Assembly (NCBI GenBank): GCA_023436615.1
Contig: JAEZIO010000001.1
Location: 13,648 to 77,647 of the forward strand
DNA: 64,000 bases
From: Pseudomonadota bacterium
Lineage (GTDB): Bacteria > Pseudomonadota > Alphaproteobacteria > Sphingomonadales > Sphingomonadaceae
Reading direction: 5' to 3'
Shown here: piece after piece, positions 8,102-16,808 of the stretch
Layout: every line of letters begins with the position of its first letter
How positions within the stretch are numbered: position 1 is the first letter of the stretch
Translations under genes and position numbers: made by a program
Notes under the pieces: model-generated
Told to the model about the DNA's origin: nothing
What the model saw: only the letters and a program-made list of their open reading frames with translations
Database searches by the model: none

Positions 8102-9947
8102 CCTTCTTCGCCGCGATCCAGGCGTCGATCTTCTGCTCGAGGATCGCCAGCGGCAGCGCGCCGGTGTTCAGCACCTGGTCGTGGAACTCGCGGATGTCGA
8201 ACCGGTCGCCAAGCTCGGCCTTTGCCTTGTCGCGCAGCCGCTGGATCGCCAGGGCGCCCGTCTTGTACGCGGTCGCCTGGCTCGGAATGGCGATGTAGCG
8301 CTCGACCTCCGCCGTGGCGTCCGTCTTCGACATGCCGGAGTGGCCCAGCATGTAGTCGATCGCCTGCTCGCGGGTCCAACCCTTGGCGTGGATTCCCGTG
8401 TCGACCACCAGGCGCATGGCGCGCAGCATCTCGTCGTTAAGCGTACCGAAGCGCTGATACGGATCCGCGTAGAGTCCCATCGGATAGCCGAGCGTTTCCG
8501 AATAGAGCGCCCAGCCTTCGACATAGGCCGTGTTGCCGCCGAAGCGCATGAACGGCGGAAGCTTGTCGTTCTCCTGCGCCAGGCTGATCTGGAAGTGGTG
8601 GCCCGGCTCCCCTTCGTGGAGGAACAAAGTCGTCATCTCCCACGTGCTTCGCGTCGGAAGATCGTACGCATTGAAATAGAATGTGCCGGGCCGCGAGCCG
8701 TCCGGCGTGCCCTGCTCATAGGAGCCGCCGGCCTCGAACTTCTCGCGGAAAGGCTCGTACGGCCGGATCACCAGCGCCGCCTTGGGCATGTGCGAGAAAT
8801 ATTCGGGAAGCTTGGGTTCGACTCGCTTCTGGATGTCGTAATAGCCCTGGGTCAGCGCCTCGCGGCTTTTCGGCTGGAACTGCTTGGCCGTGCGCATGTA
8901 ATCGAAGAACTGGTGCAGGCTGCCCTTGAAGCCGACCTCCTGCCGGACCTTGTCGAACTCGGTCGTGATCCGCGCGACTTCGCCGAGCCCGGTCTGGTGG
9001 ATCTGCTCGGCCGTAAGCGGGAGCGTGGTCGTCGACTGCAGCAGGTACGCGTAGAGCTTGTCGCCGCCCGGCATGTACATCAGCCCCGCGCCCGCGCGCG
9101 CCTTGGGCAGATATTCGGTCTTCAGGAAATCGCGCAGCCGCCTAAGCGCCGGATAGAGCTCGTCTGTGATGGCGGCGCGATATTGCGCTGTCAGCCGCTC
9201 GCGGTCCGCCGCGGAAATTGCGTCGGGAAACTTCTTGACCGGCCCGAAGTATGACGATTCCTCCGGCTTCTGCTTGAGCTGGTTGTCCAGCTGCTCGATC
9301 ATGTTGCGGACCGTCATCTTGGTTTCGACGACGCCAGTCGCCTCGCCTTGCCGGAACCGACCGATCGCCCGGTCGAGATAGGTCGCGAACTCCTTGTGGC
9401 GCTTGAGGTTGTTCTCGTAATCGGCGAGCGTCTTGAACGGTGCCGCCCCCTGCCCGCTGGCGAAGGTCGGGTAGAAGGTGTGGAAGCCGAAGAAGTGGTT
9501 CATCGGCCGCACCGCCGTCAGCGCCAGCATGTCCGGCTGCAGCCCGCGCAGCGTGTCCTTCGTCTGGAACTCGAACGTGTCGTAGGCGAGCTGGTCGGTC
9601 GGATCGAGCTTCGAGCGGTCGATGGTGCGAAGCGCCGCGAGATCGTGCTCCGCAGCGGCGCGCTCGCCGGCATAATATTCGTCGGTGATATAGTCGCCGA
9701 AGCGGTCGGCGTAGCGCAGGTCGCCGCGGAAGATCGCCTGCAGCGGGTTGCGCTGGAGGTTCGCCTCGTCGCTTGCCTTGAACAGCTCGAACAGCCGGTC
9801 GTGCTCGCTCTTGACCGGCTCGGCCGGGACCGGCTGGACCGGTGCGACAGCCGGGACGACCGGGGCCGGAGCTGGCGCCGTCGCGCAGGCGGAAAGCGCG
9901 CAGGTGGAAAGGAGCGCCGCAAGGGCAAGTGCGCGAGACGTCATCAA
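8094..9947 (-). CDS. DUF885 family lipoprotein, putative metallohydrolase
   Basis: A 617-aa DUF885 protein. The N-terminus is a lipoprotein signal ending in LSAC, so it is exported and probably membrane anchored. The conserved core is visible: TLFLHEGEPGHHFQ with His and Glu suitable for zinc binding, the earlier YFNAYDLPTRSTWEMTTL, and a C-terminal AYKTGALAIQRLRDKA. A proline/alanine/valine linker follows the lipidated cysteine. Members resemble M32-like peptidases, but activity for this family is mostly unproven. The 3-prime end overlaps lysS by 8 bases. No operon partner is visible upstream. Confidence 0.88.
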   Translation of the reverse strand: MMTSRALALAALLSTCALSACATAPAPAPVVPAVAPVQPVPAEPVKSEHDRLFELFKASDEANLQRNPLQAIFRGDLRYADRFGDYITDEYYAGERAAAEHDLAALRTIDRSKLDPTDQLAYDTFEFQTKDTLRGLQPDMLALTAVRPMNHFFGFHTFYPTFASGQGAAPFKTLADYENNLKRHKEFATYLDRAIGRFRQGEATGVVETKMTVRNMIEQLDNQLKQKPEESSYFGPVKKFPDAISAADRERLTAQYRAAITDELYPALRRLRDFLKTEYLPKARAGAGLMYMPGGDKLYAYLLQSTTTLPLTAEQIHQTGLGEVARITTEFDKVRQEVGFKGSLHQFFDYMRTAKQFQPKSREALTQGYYDIQKRVEPKLPEYFSHMPKAALVIRPYEPFREKFEAGGSYEQGTPDGSRPGTFYFNAYDLPTRSTWEMTTLFLHEGEPGHHFQISLAQENDKLPPFMRFGGNTAYVEGWALYSETLGYPMGLYADPYQRFGTLNDEMLRAMRLVVDTGIHAKGWTREQAIDYMLGHSGMSKTDATAEVERYIAIPSQATAYKTGALAIQRLRDKAKAELGDRFDIREFHDQVLNTGALPLAILEQKIDAWIAAKKAS

Positions 9948-10068
9948 ATCCTCCCCGGGATCAAGGCTGTCTTATCCGCTTAATACGGCGGCCGGTCCGC
10001 CGCAACGGGCAACAAGGAAAAGACGCCGCGCACATTCAACGCCGCTTCGATGAAGTCGCCTGCGCGAT

Positions 10069-10989
10069 CTACCAGAAGAAGTTGTACTCGACGTCGACGA
10101 TGCGCCCGGTGATCGTGTTCACAAGCACGGCGTCGTCCCAGTAGCGCACCCACTTGTACGGCCAGGGCGCATAGGGAAGGCGGTACGACCACGGATCGTT
10201 CAGCCAGTAGCTGCTGCTGTAATAGCTTGGCCACAGGCGCCAGCCGATTCCGTAGCGGCGGTAATTCCAGCCGAACGGATCGAAATAGATGCCGATTCGG
10301 AAATGCGAGCGGTGGTGGCGGCGATGGTTGCGCCAGTCGTAGCGCCCGTCGCGCCGCCAGTGCGTGCTCCACTGCGGGGCGTTGTCGCCGCGCGCCGCCA
10401 TCTGCGGCGCCGGAGCCGGTCGGTCGGGCCGAGCGCCTTCGGGAACGCGGACGCGGGCGAGCCGCTCGCGCAGCCGCGTGTCCCCTGCACGGATGGTGTC
10501 GCGTTCGCGCTGACGCCACTGCGCCACGCTGTCGCTGTCGGTCCCGCGCTCGCCCAACGTCGGCCGCCCGCGCGCGTTGACGCGCGCTTCGGCTGCACCA
10601 TTGTCGTTGCCGCGATCGCGAATGCGTTCGCGGATCTGTGCGCGGCGCGCGTCGATCTCGCTCGGATCGCGGGCTTCGCGGACGGCGCGGATTCGCTCGA
10701 TGTCGGCCGCGCTCGCGCGACCTTCGGCTTGCGCGCGCGCCTCGGCATCAAAGCTGCCGCGCGCCTCCGCCCGCTCGACGCGTTCAGCTCGCTCGACCCG
10801 TTCAATCCGTTCGACGCGCGGCTCGCGTACGCGCTCCCGCTCCTCGCGGACCTGGGCGCGCTGCGGGCGCGCTTCGGACCGTTCCGCGCGGCGTTCCTCG
10901 CGGGCGCTGTCGTCGCCCTCGGCCTGCTGCGCCAGCGCAGGGGAAATCATGGTTCCGGCGAGAAGCGCGGACAGGACAAACTTACGCAT
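10069..10989 (-). CDS. RcnB family protein, periplasmic
   Basis: A 306-aa exported protein. It starts MRKFVLSALLAGTMISPALAQQ, a clear Sec signal peptide with AxA cleavage. Residues about 25-190 are extremely rich in Arg, Glu and Ala (repeated RxER, VERAERVERAE) and likely disordered or coiled. The C-terminal 60 residues carry the RcnB motif (LNDPWSYRLPYAP, KWVRYWDDAVLVNTITGRIVDV). RcnB of E. coli helps control nickel/cobalt export; this fusion with a long charged region is a sphingomonad-like variant whose function is inferred only from the domain. The start chosen is the ATG before the signal peptide. Confidence 0.82.
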   Translation of the reverse strand: MRKFVLSALLAGTMISPALAQQAEGDDSAREERRAERSEARPQRAQVREERERVREPRVERIERVERAERVERAEARGSFDAEARAQAEGRASAADIERIRAVREARDPSEIDARRAQIRERIRDRGNDNGAAEARVNARGRPTLGERGTDSDSVAQWRQRERDTIRAGDTRLRERLARVRVPEGARPDRPAPAPQMAARGDNAPQWSTHWRRDGRYDWRNHRRHHRSHFRIGIYFDPFGWNYRRYGIGWRLWPSYYSSSYWLNDPWSYRLPYAPWPYKWVRYWDDAVLVNTITGRIVDVEYNFFW

Positions 10990-11124
10990 GGGGACCTCAA
11001 AACAGGACGTCATCTTGAGATTGATATCCGCCTCGCGAGATTAGCCGTTGCTTAACCGTTACGGCTTTGCCGGATCGCCTTTCCCGGTCTTGCAAACGCC
11101 GTTCCGGCAGCACATCCCTGCGCC

Positions 11125-11895
11125 ATGGCGGCGACCGAAACGGCAATGGGGAAAATCGGCGTTGCCGAACGCGGAAGCGGCGCGACGCCGATCGTCTTCC
11201 TGCACGGCGTCGGCTCCGACAAGTCGGTGTGGGCGCCGCAGCTCGACCATTTCGGAAGACGCCGGCGAACGCTCGCCTTCGACTATCCCGGCTACGGCGA
11301 CAGCGACCCGGCTCCGGACGGAACGACCCGCGACGACTTCGCGCGCGCTATGCTGGCGGCGATGGATTCGCTCGGCGTCGGGATCGCGCACGTCTGCGGC
11401 CTCTCGCTTGGAGGAGTGATCGCCATCGCGATGCACGCGATAGCGCCGCAGCGCTGCCGCTCGCTGATCCTCGCCGACACGTTCGCGGCGCACCCCGACG
11501 GACGCGCGATCTACGAGCGCTCCGTCGCTGGAAGCGCCGATCTGCGCGCGATGGCGGAAGCGCGTGTCGATGTCCTGCTCGCCCAGCCCGCCGACGGAGC
11601 CCACCGCACGGACACGGTCGAGACAATGGCGCGCATCGACCCGACCGCTTACCGCATCGGCGCCGAAGCCGTGTGGCTCGCCGACCAGCGCGACCGCGCC
11701 GCCGCGATCGACGTGCCGACGCTCGTCCTCTGCGGTGCCGAGGACAAGGTGACTCCGCCGCCCCTGTCGCACGAACTCGTCGATCTGATCCCCGGCGCGC
11801 GCTACGCGGAGATCGTCGGTGCCGGCCACCTGACCAATGTCGAGCAGGCGGACGAGTTCAACCGCCTCGTCGAGGAGTTCATCGCCAATGGCTGA
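11125..11895 (+). CDS. Alpha/beta hydrolase (3-oxoadipate enol-lactonase-like)
   Basis: A 256-aa alpha/beta-hydrolase. Seen in order: the oxyanion region IVFLHGVGSDKSVW, the nucleophile elbow VCGLSLGGVIA (Ser), an acid in CGAEDKVTPP and a histidine in GAGHLTNVEQ. This layout resembles PcaD/enol-lactone hydrolases, but no other protocatechuate genes are present, so the substrate is open. Its last 8 bases overlap the thiolase start, so the two are surely cotranscribed and probably act in one catabolic sequence that yields an acyl-CoA. Confidence 0.85.
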   Translation: MAATETAMGKIGVAERGSGATPIVFLHGVGSDKSVWAPQLDHFGRRRRTLAFDYPGYGDSDPAPDGTTRDDFARAMLAAMDSLGVGIAHVCGLSLGGVIAIAMHAIAPQRCRSLILADTFAAHPDGRAIYERSVAGSADLRAMAEARVDVLLAQPADGAHRTDTVETMARIDPTAYRIGAEAVWLADQRDRAAAIDVPTLVLCGAEDKVTPPPLSHELVDLIPGARYAEIVGAGHLTNVEQADEFNRLVEEFIANG

Positions 11896-13039
11896 GGCCT
11901 ACATCGTCGACGCCGTGCGGACTGCCGGCGGCCGCCGCGACGGCGCGCTCAAGGACGTGCACCCGGCCGATCTCGGAGCGGCGGTGCTCGATGCGCTGGT
12001 CGAGCGCACCGGCGTTGACCCCGCCGCGATCGATGACGTCATCGCCGGCTGCGTCAGCCAGATCGGCGAGCAGAGCTGCCACGTCGGACGAAGCATGGTC
12101 ATGGCGTCGAAGCTTCCCGACAGCGTCCCCGCGGTCTCAATCGACCGTCAGTGCGGAAGCTCGCAGCAGTCCATTCATTTCGCCGCGCAGGCGGTGATGA
12201 GCGGGACGCAGGACCTCGTCATCGCCGCCGGCGTAGAAAGCATGAGCCGCGTGCCGATGGGGACGCCGGTGTTCCTTCCGCTCCAGGCCGGGATCGGAAC
12301 CGGGCCGTGGCCGAAGAGCGTCCAGGAGCGGTTTGGAGTCACCGAGTTCACCCAGTTCCGCGGCGCCGAGATGATGGCGAAAAAATACGGCTTTTCGCGG
12401 GAGCAGCTCGATGCGTTCGCGCTGGAAAGCCACCGCAAGGCCGCGGCTGCCAGCCAGGCCGGTGCCTTCGATGACGAGATCGTGCAGATCGGCGACCATC
12501 GAAGCGACGAAGGCATTCGCTACGACGCCTCATCCGAAGGCCTGGCAGGATTGAAGACGCTCGTCCCTGACGGCGTCATCACCGCGGGCAACGCGAGCCA
12601 GATTTGCGACGGCGCGTCCGCCGTGCTCGTCGCGAGCGAAGCCGCGGTGAAGGCGCACGGCCTGAAGCCGCTCGCGCGCATCGAGCAGCTGACCGTCACC
12701 GCCGGCGATCCCGTCATCATGCTCGACGAGCCGATCCGCGCCACCCGCGTCGCGCTCGAAAAGTCGGGCCGCAGGATCGACGAGATCGACCTCTACGAGG
12801 TCAACGAAGCCTTCGCTCCGGTCCCGCTCGCGTGGCTGACGGAGACCGGCGCGGACGCGGAGGGGCTGAACGTCCACGGCGGCGCGATCGCGCTCGGCCA
12901 CCCGCTCGGCGCGTCGGGCGCAAAGCTGATGGCGACGCTCGTTCACGCGCTCCGCCGCCACAGCAAGCGCTTCGGTCTTCAGACCATGTGCGAAGGCGGC
13001 GGCATCGCGAATGTGACGATCGTCGAACGGCTAAGCTAG
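11888..13039 (+). CDS. Acetyl-CoA C-acyltransferase (thiolase)
   Basis: A 383-aa thiolase. The acyl-accepting cysteine is in SIDRQCGSSQQS (residue 89), the catalytic histidine in NVHGGAIALGHPLGASGAK, and the second cysteine in MCEGGGIANVTIVERL. It cleaves or forms 3-ketoacyl-CoA. The family includes beta-ketoadipyl-CoA thiolases and acetyl-CoA acyltransferases; the hydrolase upstream makes an aromatic or ring-cleavage pathway plausible, but there is no CoA ligase, dehydrogenase or hydratase next to it. The TAG stop is embedded in the first copy of the hairpin repeat that punctuates the following island. Confidence 0.92.
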   Translation: MAEAYIVDAVRTAGGRRDGALKDVHPADLGAAVLDALVERTGVDPAAIDDVIAGCVSQIGEQSCHVGRSMVMASKLPDSVPAVSIDRQCGSSQQSIHFAAQAVMSGTQDLVIAAGVESMSRVPMGTPVFLPLQAGIGTGPWPKSVQERFGVTEFTQFRGAEMMAKKYGFSREQLDAFALESHRKAAAASQAGAFDDEIVQIGDHRSDEGIRYDASSEGLAGLKTLVPDGVITAGNASQICDGASAVLVASEAAVKAHGLKPLARIEQLTVTAGDPVIMLDEPIRATRVALEKSGRRIDEIDLYEVNEAFAPVPLAWLTETGADAEGLNVHGGAIALGHPLGASGAKLMATLVHALRRHSKRFGLQTMCEGGGIANVTIVERLS

Positions 13040-13066
13040 CGTCCGCTTTCGACCCATTGCGGACAT
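13036..13066 (+). repeat. Intergenic hairpin repeat, copy 1 (short form)
   Basis: Begins CTAGCGTCCGCTTTC and ends TTGCGGACAT. GTCCGC (13041-13046) and GCGGAC (13059-13064) form a perfect 6-bp stem around a 12-base loop. The thiolase stop codon TAG is bases 2-4 of the element. Three related copies follow within 1.3 kb. Confidence 0.8.
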
Positions 13067-13127
13067 TTGAATGTTCTCTAAGCTGCAAAGACAGGTAGAT
13101 TGAACGCGACCATCAAAGACGAGGCCA

Positions 13128-13451
13128 ATGCCCCACAAAGGTCTCACCTACGCAACAAAATTGGCGACTGCCTCCGCCACAGCGTCGGTCTTTATGTTGC
13201 TGGTTGCCCTCTCCTCACCCAACACACCCCTCTGGCCATTCGTCGTCGTAAATTGGCTACTCTTTGCGGCCACAGGTATCGTTATGATGCGCAACGCTAA
13301 CAACGGAAGCGGAGACCCGCTCGTGATGCGAGGGATCACGCGCCGGTTCATGCTCGCGTTGGTGGCTTTTGCGATCTGCGGCAACCTAGCTCTTTACACC
13401 TCGAACTCGATGATCAGTCCAAACGACCTGCGCGAGAAAAGTCCGCGGTAA
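13128..13451 (+). CDS. Hypothetical small membrane protein
   Basis: A 107-aa protein I do not recognise. Three hydrophobic segments are visible: residues about 12-28 (ASATASVFMLLVALSS), 32-50 (LWPFVVVNWLLFAATGIVMM) and 72-88 (FMLALVAFAICGNLALY), so it is likely an inner-membrane protein. Codon use is clearly less GC-biased than in the neighbouring thiolase (codons such as TTA-poor but many ACA, CAA, GTT). Its stop lies two bases before the next repeat copy. It lies in the island of repeat-separated small genes, possibly acquired. The ATG at 13128 follows GAGGCCA, a weak ribosome site. Confidence 0.6.
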   Translation: MPHKGLTYATKLATASATASVFMLLVALSSPNTPLWPFVVVNWLLFAATGIVMMRNANNGSGDPLVMRGITRRFMLALVAFAICGNLALYTSNSMISPNDLREKSPR

Positions 13452-13453
13452 GA

Positions 13454-13508
13454 CTAACGTCCGCTTTCCGCCCAAACCTGCCGTCCACCGTCGACCCATT
13501 GCGGACAT
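13454..13508 (+). repeat. Intergenic hairpin repeat, copy 2 (long form)
   Basis: Begins CTAACGTCCGCTTTC and ends TTGCGGACAT. The GTCCGC arm is at 13459-13464 and the GCGGAC arm at 13501-13506, with a 36-base insert between them that is shared with copy 3 (contains CTGCCGTCCACCGTCGA). It begins two bases after the stop of the preceding gene. Confidence 0.8.
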
Positions 13509-13533
13509 TGGAAGCATAGGTAACAAACCTGGT

Positions 13534-13989
13534 GTGCGTGCCTCTTGGCTCCTTTGGCTCCCAATCGCTCTAGGCGCTTGTCAGAAGCAGCGGCCACTCG
13601 ATTGCACTAAGGTGGACATGCCCCGCGAGGTGCGCTGCTTCGAACAAAACCGCGCCAAAGGAGAGGCCGCCAGTGTGGTCGCGTGTCTCCCATTTTCCGA
13701 GCGGCTGACCACGAGCGGCATTTGGGTGATAGGCTTTGATCACAATGCTTTCTTTGAAGGCTGGGGCGCCCGCCCGCCACCCCCCGACGTTCTGTGGAAC
13801 GATTCAACAGGCGCGCTTCTAATTGTGCGAGATGAGGTGCTGGAAAAGCTCGCGCCGTCTGGACCCCAACTCTACGCCTTCGAGGTAGATGTCGTCGGCA
13901 CACGAGCCTTGTGTCCGGTAGACGGTATCACTCCCTACGCCATTGCGGTTGAGCAGTTGAAAGTGAAGCGCCGCGTCGGCGTTCGCTAG
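13534..13989 (+). CDS. Hypothetical lipoprotein
   Basis: A 151-aa product starting at GTG. The N-terminus is WLLWLPIALGACQK, with a perfect LGAC lipobox, so it is probably an outer- or inner-membrane lipoprotein. The mature part contains two more cysteines near the start (LDCTKVDM, EVRCFEQN) and two later (VACLPF, ALCPVDG) that could form disulfides. I recognise no domain. The gene belongs to the repeat-punctuated island, and its TAG stop is within repeat copy 3. Confidence 0.6.
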   Translation: MRASWLLWLPIALGACQKQRPLDCTKVDMPREVRCFEQNRAKGEAASVVACLPFSERLTTSGIWVIGFDHNAFFEGWGARPPPPDVLWNDSTGALLIVRDEVLEKLAPSGPQLYAFEVDVVGTRALCPVDGITPYAIAVEQLKVKRRVGVR

Positions 13990-14040
13990 TGTCGGCTTTC
14001 CACCCAAATCTGCCGTCCACCGTCGATCCATTGTGGACAT
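13986..14040 (+). repeat. Intergenic hairpin repeat, copy 3 (long form, degenerate arms)
   Basis: Begins CTAGTGTCGGCTTTC and ends TTGTGGACAT. It shares the inner block with copy 2 and differs at a handful of positions, including both arms (GTCGGC at 13991-13996, GTGGAC at 14033-14038). The stop codon of the lipoprotein gene is bases 2-4. Confidence 0.78.
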
Positions 14041-14066
14041 GCGGTCGCGTGGTAATCTAGCCGCTC

Positions 14067-14320
14067 ATGGGGAACCACGACGAGCTTTCAGCGACAACCC
14101 TAGGTGGCAAGCTTGGCTGCCTTGCGGGCACCGTTGTGGGGTTCCCGGTTTTTTCAGTCTTGATGATCTTCGCGTTCTACGGGGACTGCTTCGGCGAGAA
14201 GCAATGCGAGAGCGGGCAAGGACTGCCCTCGTGATTATTGCGCTCACACTGACAGTCACCGTGCCCGTGGGATTGCTCACCCGAAAACTGGTGAATAGAG
14301 CAAAAAACAGGCCCGGCTAG
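14067..14320 (+). pseudogene. Small two-helix membrane protein, probably frameshifted
   Basis: From the ATG at 14067 a 55-codon frame runs to TGA at 14234 with one hydrophobic segment (GCLAGTVVGFPVFSVLMIFAF) and then GDCFGEKQCESGQG. A second frame, open from ATG 14204 to TAG 14320, supplies another hydrophobic segment (TALVIIALTLTVTVPVGLL) and a basic tail (RKLVNRAKNRPG). Joined by a shift near 14215-14232 they would make a sensible ~83-aa two-helix protein with a Cys-rich loop. Alternatives are two overlapping tiny genes or a sequencing error. The last stop is within repeat copy 4. Confidence 0.45.
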
Positions 14321-14347
14321 CGTCCGCTTTCCACCCAAAGCAGACAT
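14317..14347 (+). repeat. Intergenic hairpin repeat, copy 4 (short form)
   Basis: Begins CTAGCGTCCGCTTTC with the preceding TAG stop inside it, and ends AAAGCAGACAT. The left arm GTCCGC is at 14322-14327; the right arm GCAGAC at 14340-14345 has one mismatch to the consensus. It closes the punctuated island. Confidence 0.75.
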
Positions 14348-14501
14348 AAGCCTGTCCTACTTATCGGCAGTTATGCCATGCTGCGGCGATGCGGTTCCGC
14401 GCGCCTGATCTGAGGACGACCTTCGCACTGGGCTCATCCGCACCGATACACGCGCGTACGCGTAGGAGTGTGACCTTTGTGGCCTTTCGCAGGGTTCGGG
14501 C

Positions 14502-16805
14502 ATGAAGATCGCCTGCATCGGCGGCGGGCCGGCGGGCCTCTATTTCGCCATCTCGATGAAGCTGCGCGATCCGGGCCATGAGATCGAGGTGTTCGAGCGC
14601 AACCCGCCTGGAGTGACGTGGGGTTGGGGAGTCGTCTTCTCTGACCAGACGGTCGAGAACTTGACCGCGAACGATCCGAAGACGGCAGAGATTATCGCGT
14701 CGGAATTCGCACACTGGGACGACATCGATGTGCACATCAAGGACGAGGTCATCACCTCGTCCGGCCACGGCTTCATCGGTATCGGACGCAAGCGGCTGCT
14801 CGGGATTTTGCAGGACCGCGCGCGCGAACTCGGCGTGACTTTGCACTTCGAAGCCGAGTGCGATCCCGCAGATCCGAAATGGCAGGACTATGACCTCGTC
14901 ATCGCCGCCGACGGCGCCAATTCGCGCTTCCGCGACGCGCACGAATCCGCGTTCGGTGTGGATATTGACGTTCGCGCCAACAAGTTCGTCTGGCTGGGCA
15001 CTTCCAAGGTCTTCGACGCCTTCACTTTCGCGTTCGAGGAAACCGAGCACGGCTGGATCTGGGCGCACGCCTATCCCTTCGCGCCCGACTGCTCGACCTT
15101 CATCGTGGAATGTTCGGAAGAGACATGGCGCAAGTTCGGCTTCGACCGAATGTCGCAGGAGGAGAGCATCGCCGCCTGCGAGAAACTCTTCGTTAGATAT
15201 CTCGACGGGCACCGCCTCCAATCCAACGCGACCCATCTCATCGGCTCCGCGGCCTGGCTGAACTTCCGCCGCATCAAGTGCGACAATTGGGCGGTCGGCA
15301 ACACCATCCTGCTGGGCGACGCCGCGCACACCGCCCATTTCTCGATCGGCTCGGGGACGAAGCTCGCGCTCGAAGATGCGATCAAGCTTGCCGAGGTCCT
15401 GAACCGCCGCGGCCTGTCGCGCGACGCGGCGCTGTTCGAATATCAGGCCGAGCGCAACCTCGAGGTGCTCAAGCTCCAGAACAGCGCGCGCAACTCGACC
15501 GAATGGTTCGAGACGCTTCACCGCTATCTCCATTTCGAGCCGCTGCAATTCGCTTATTCGCTGCTCACCCGCAGCCAGCGCATCAGCCACGAGAACCTGC
15601 GGCTGCGCGACCGCGAATGGCTGGAAGGGGTTGAGCGCTGGTTCTGGAAGCGCGCGACCGAGGGCCGCTCGAACAAGACGGCGCCGCCGATGTTCGCGCC
15701 GTTCAAACTCCGCGAGATGGAGGTGGAGAACCGGATCACCGTCTCACCGATGGCGATGTATTCGGCGGTCGATGGCGTCCCCAACGACTTCCACTTCGTC
15801 CATTACGGCGAGCGGGCGCTTGGAGGCGCGGGCCTGATCTTCACCGAGATGACCTGCGTGTCGCCGGAAGGCCGGATCAGCCCCGGCTGCACCGGCATGT
15901 GGAACGCCGATCACGTTGCCGCATGGACGAAGATCGTGAATTTCGTCCACGCCAACAGCAAGGCGAAAATCTGTCTCCAGCTCGGGCACTCGGGCGCGAA
16001 AGGCTCAACGAAGCTGGGCTGGGAAGGGAACGACGTCCCGCTCGAAGAGGGCAATTGGCCGGTGATGGCGGCATCGGACGTCCCCTGGTCGCCGGTCAAC
16101 CAGGTACCGACACCGATGACCCGCGCCGACATGGACCGCGTCCGCGAGGAGTTCGTCGCGGCGGTGAAGATGGGAGTCGAGTGCGGCTTCGATATGGTCG
16201 AGCTGCACGCGGCGCACGGCTATTTGCTCTCGGGTTTCCTGACGCCGCTCCAGAACAGGCGCACCGACGAATATGGCGGCAGACTTGAGAACCGGCTCCG
16301 CTATCCGCTCGAAGTCTTCCGGGCGATGCGTGAGGCATGGCCGAAGGAGCGGCCGATGTCGGTCCGCATCTCTGCAACCGACTGGGTCGGGGACGAAGGC
16401 CTTACGCCAGAAGACGCGGTGCTGATCGCCGAGGCGTTCCGCAACGAGGGCGCCGACCTGATCGACGTCTCCGCCGGCCAGACTTCGACCGAAGCGCAGC
16501 CTGTCTACGGCCGCATGTTCCAGACGCCCTTCTCCGACAAGCTGCGCAACGAAGCGAAGCTCGCGACGATGGCGGTCGGCAATATCTACGAGCCGGACCA
16601 CGCGAACTCGATCCTGGCCGCGGGCCGCGCCGATCTCGTCGCACTTGCCCGCCCGCACCTGATTGAACCCTTCTGGACGCTGCGTGCGGCGGCTGCGCTC
16701 GACTACCGCGACATCCACGTGCCGCCGCAATATCTCAATGGGCAGGCGCAGCTCGCCCGCAACCTCAAGCGCGAGGCAGAGGCCGCGGCGGCGCTTAGGG
16801 TCTGA
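14502..16805 (+). CDS. Fused FAD monooxygenase / Old Yellow Enzyme oxidoreductase
   Basis: A 767-aa two-domain protein. Residues 1-385 are an FAD-dependent aromatic monooxygenase: GGGPAGLYFAI dinucleotide motif at the N-terminus and LLGDAAHTAHFSIGSG around residue 270. From about residue 390 an Old Yellow Enzyme-type FMN barrel follows: MFAPFKLREMEVENRI, CLQLGHSGAKGS, ELHAAHGYLLSGFL and GRADLVALARPHL. The family includes 2-aminobenzoyl-CoA monooxygenase/reductase and salicylyl-CoA 5-hydroxylase. The substrate is therefore probably an aromatic acyl-CoA, but no CoA ligase or ring-processing genes are adjacent. Full length and intact. Confidence 0.88.
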   Translation: MKIACIGGGPAGLYFAISMKLRDPGHEIEVFERNPPGVTWGWGVVFSDQTVENLTANDPKTAEIIASEFAHWDDIDVHIKDEVITSSGHGFIGIGRKRLLGILQDRARELGVTLHFEAECDPADPKWQDYDLVIAADGANSRFRDAHESAFGVDIDVRANKFVWLGTSKVFDAFTFAFEETEHGWIWAHAYPFAPDCSTFIVECSEETWRKFGFDRMSQEESIAACEKLFVRYLDGHRLQSNATHLIGSAAWLNFRRIKCDNWAVGNTILLGDAAHTAHFSIGSGTKLALEDAIKLAEVLNRRGLSRDAALFEYQAERNLEVLKLQNSARNSTEWFETLHRYLHFEPLQFAYSLLTRSQRISHENLRLRDREWLEGVERWFWKRATEGRSNKTAPPMFAPFKLREMEVENRITVSPMAMYSAVDGVPNDFHFVHYGERALGGAGLIFTEMTCVSPEGRISPGCTGMWNADHVAAWTKIVNFVHANSKAKICLQLGHSGAKGSTKLGWEGNDVPLEEGNWPVMAASDVPWSPVNQVPTPMTRADMDRVREEFVAAVKMGVECGFDMVELHAAHGYLLSGFLTPLQNRRTDEYGGRLENRLRYPLEVFRAMREAWPKERPMSVRISATDWVGDEGLTPEDAVLIAEAFRNEGADLIDVSAGQTSTEAQPVYGRMFQTPFSDKLRNEAKLATMAVGNIYEPDHANSILAAGRADLVALARPHLIEPFWTLRAAAALDYRDIHVPPQYLNGQAQLARNLKREAEAAAALRV

Positions 16806-16808
16806 CGG

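Noticed and set aside
13036..14347. Integron attC sites or a CRISPR array
   Set aside because: The repeats are hairpins but lack the attC GTTRRRY/RYYYAAC cores; there is no integrase, spacing is gene-sized, and no cas genes are present.
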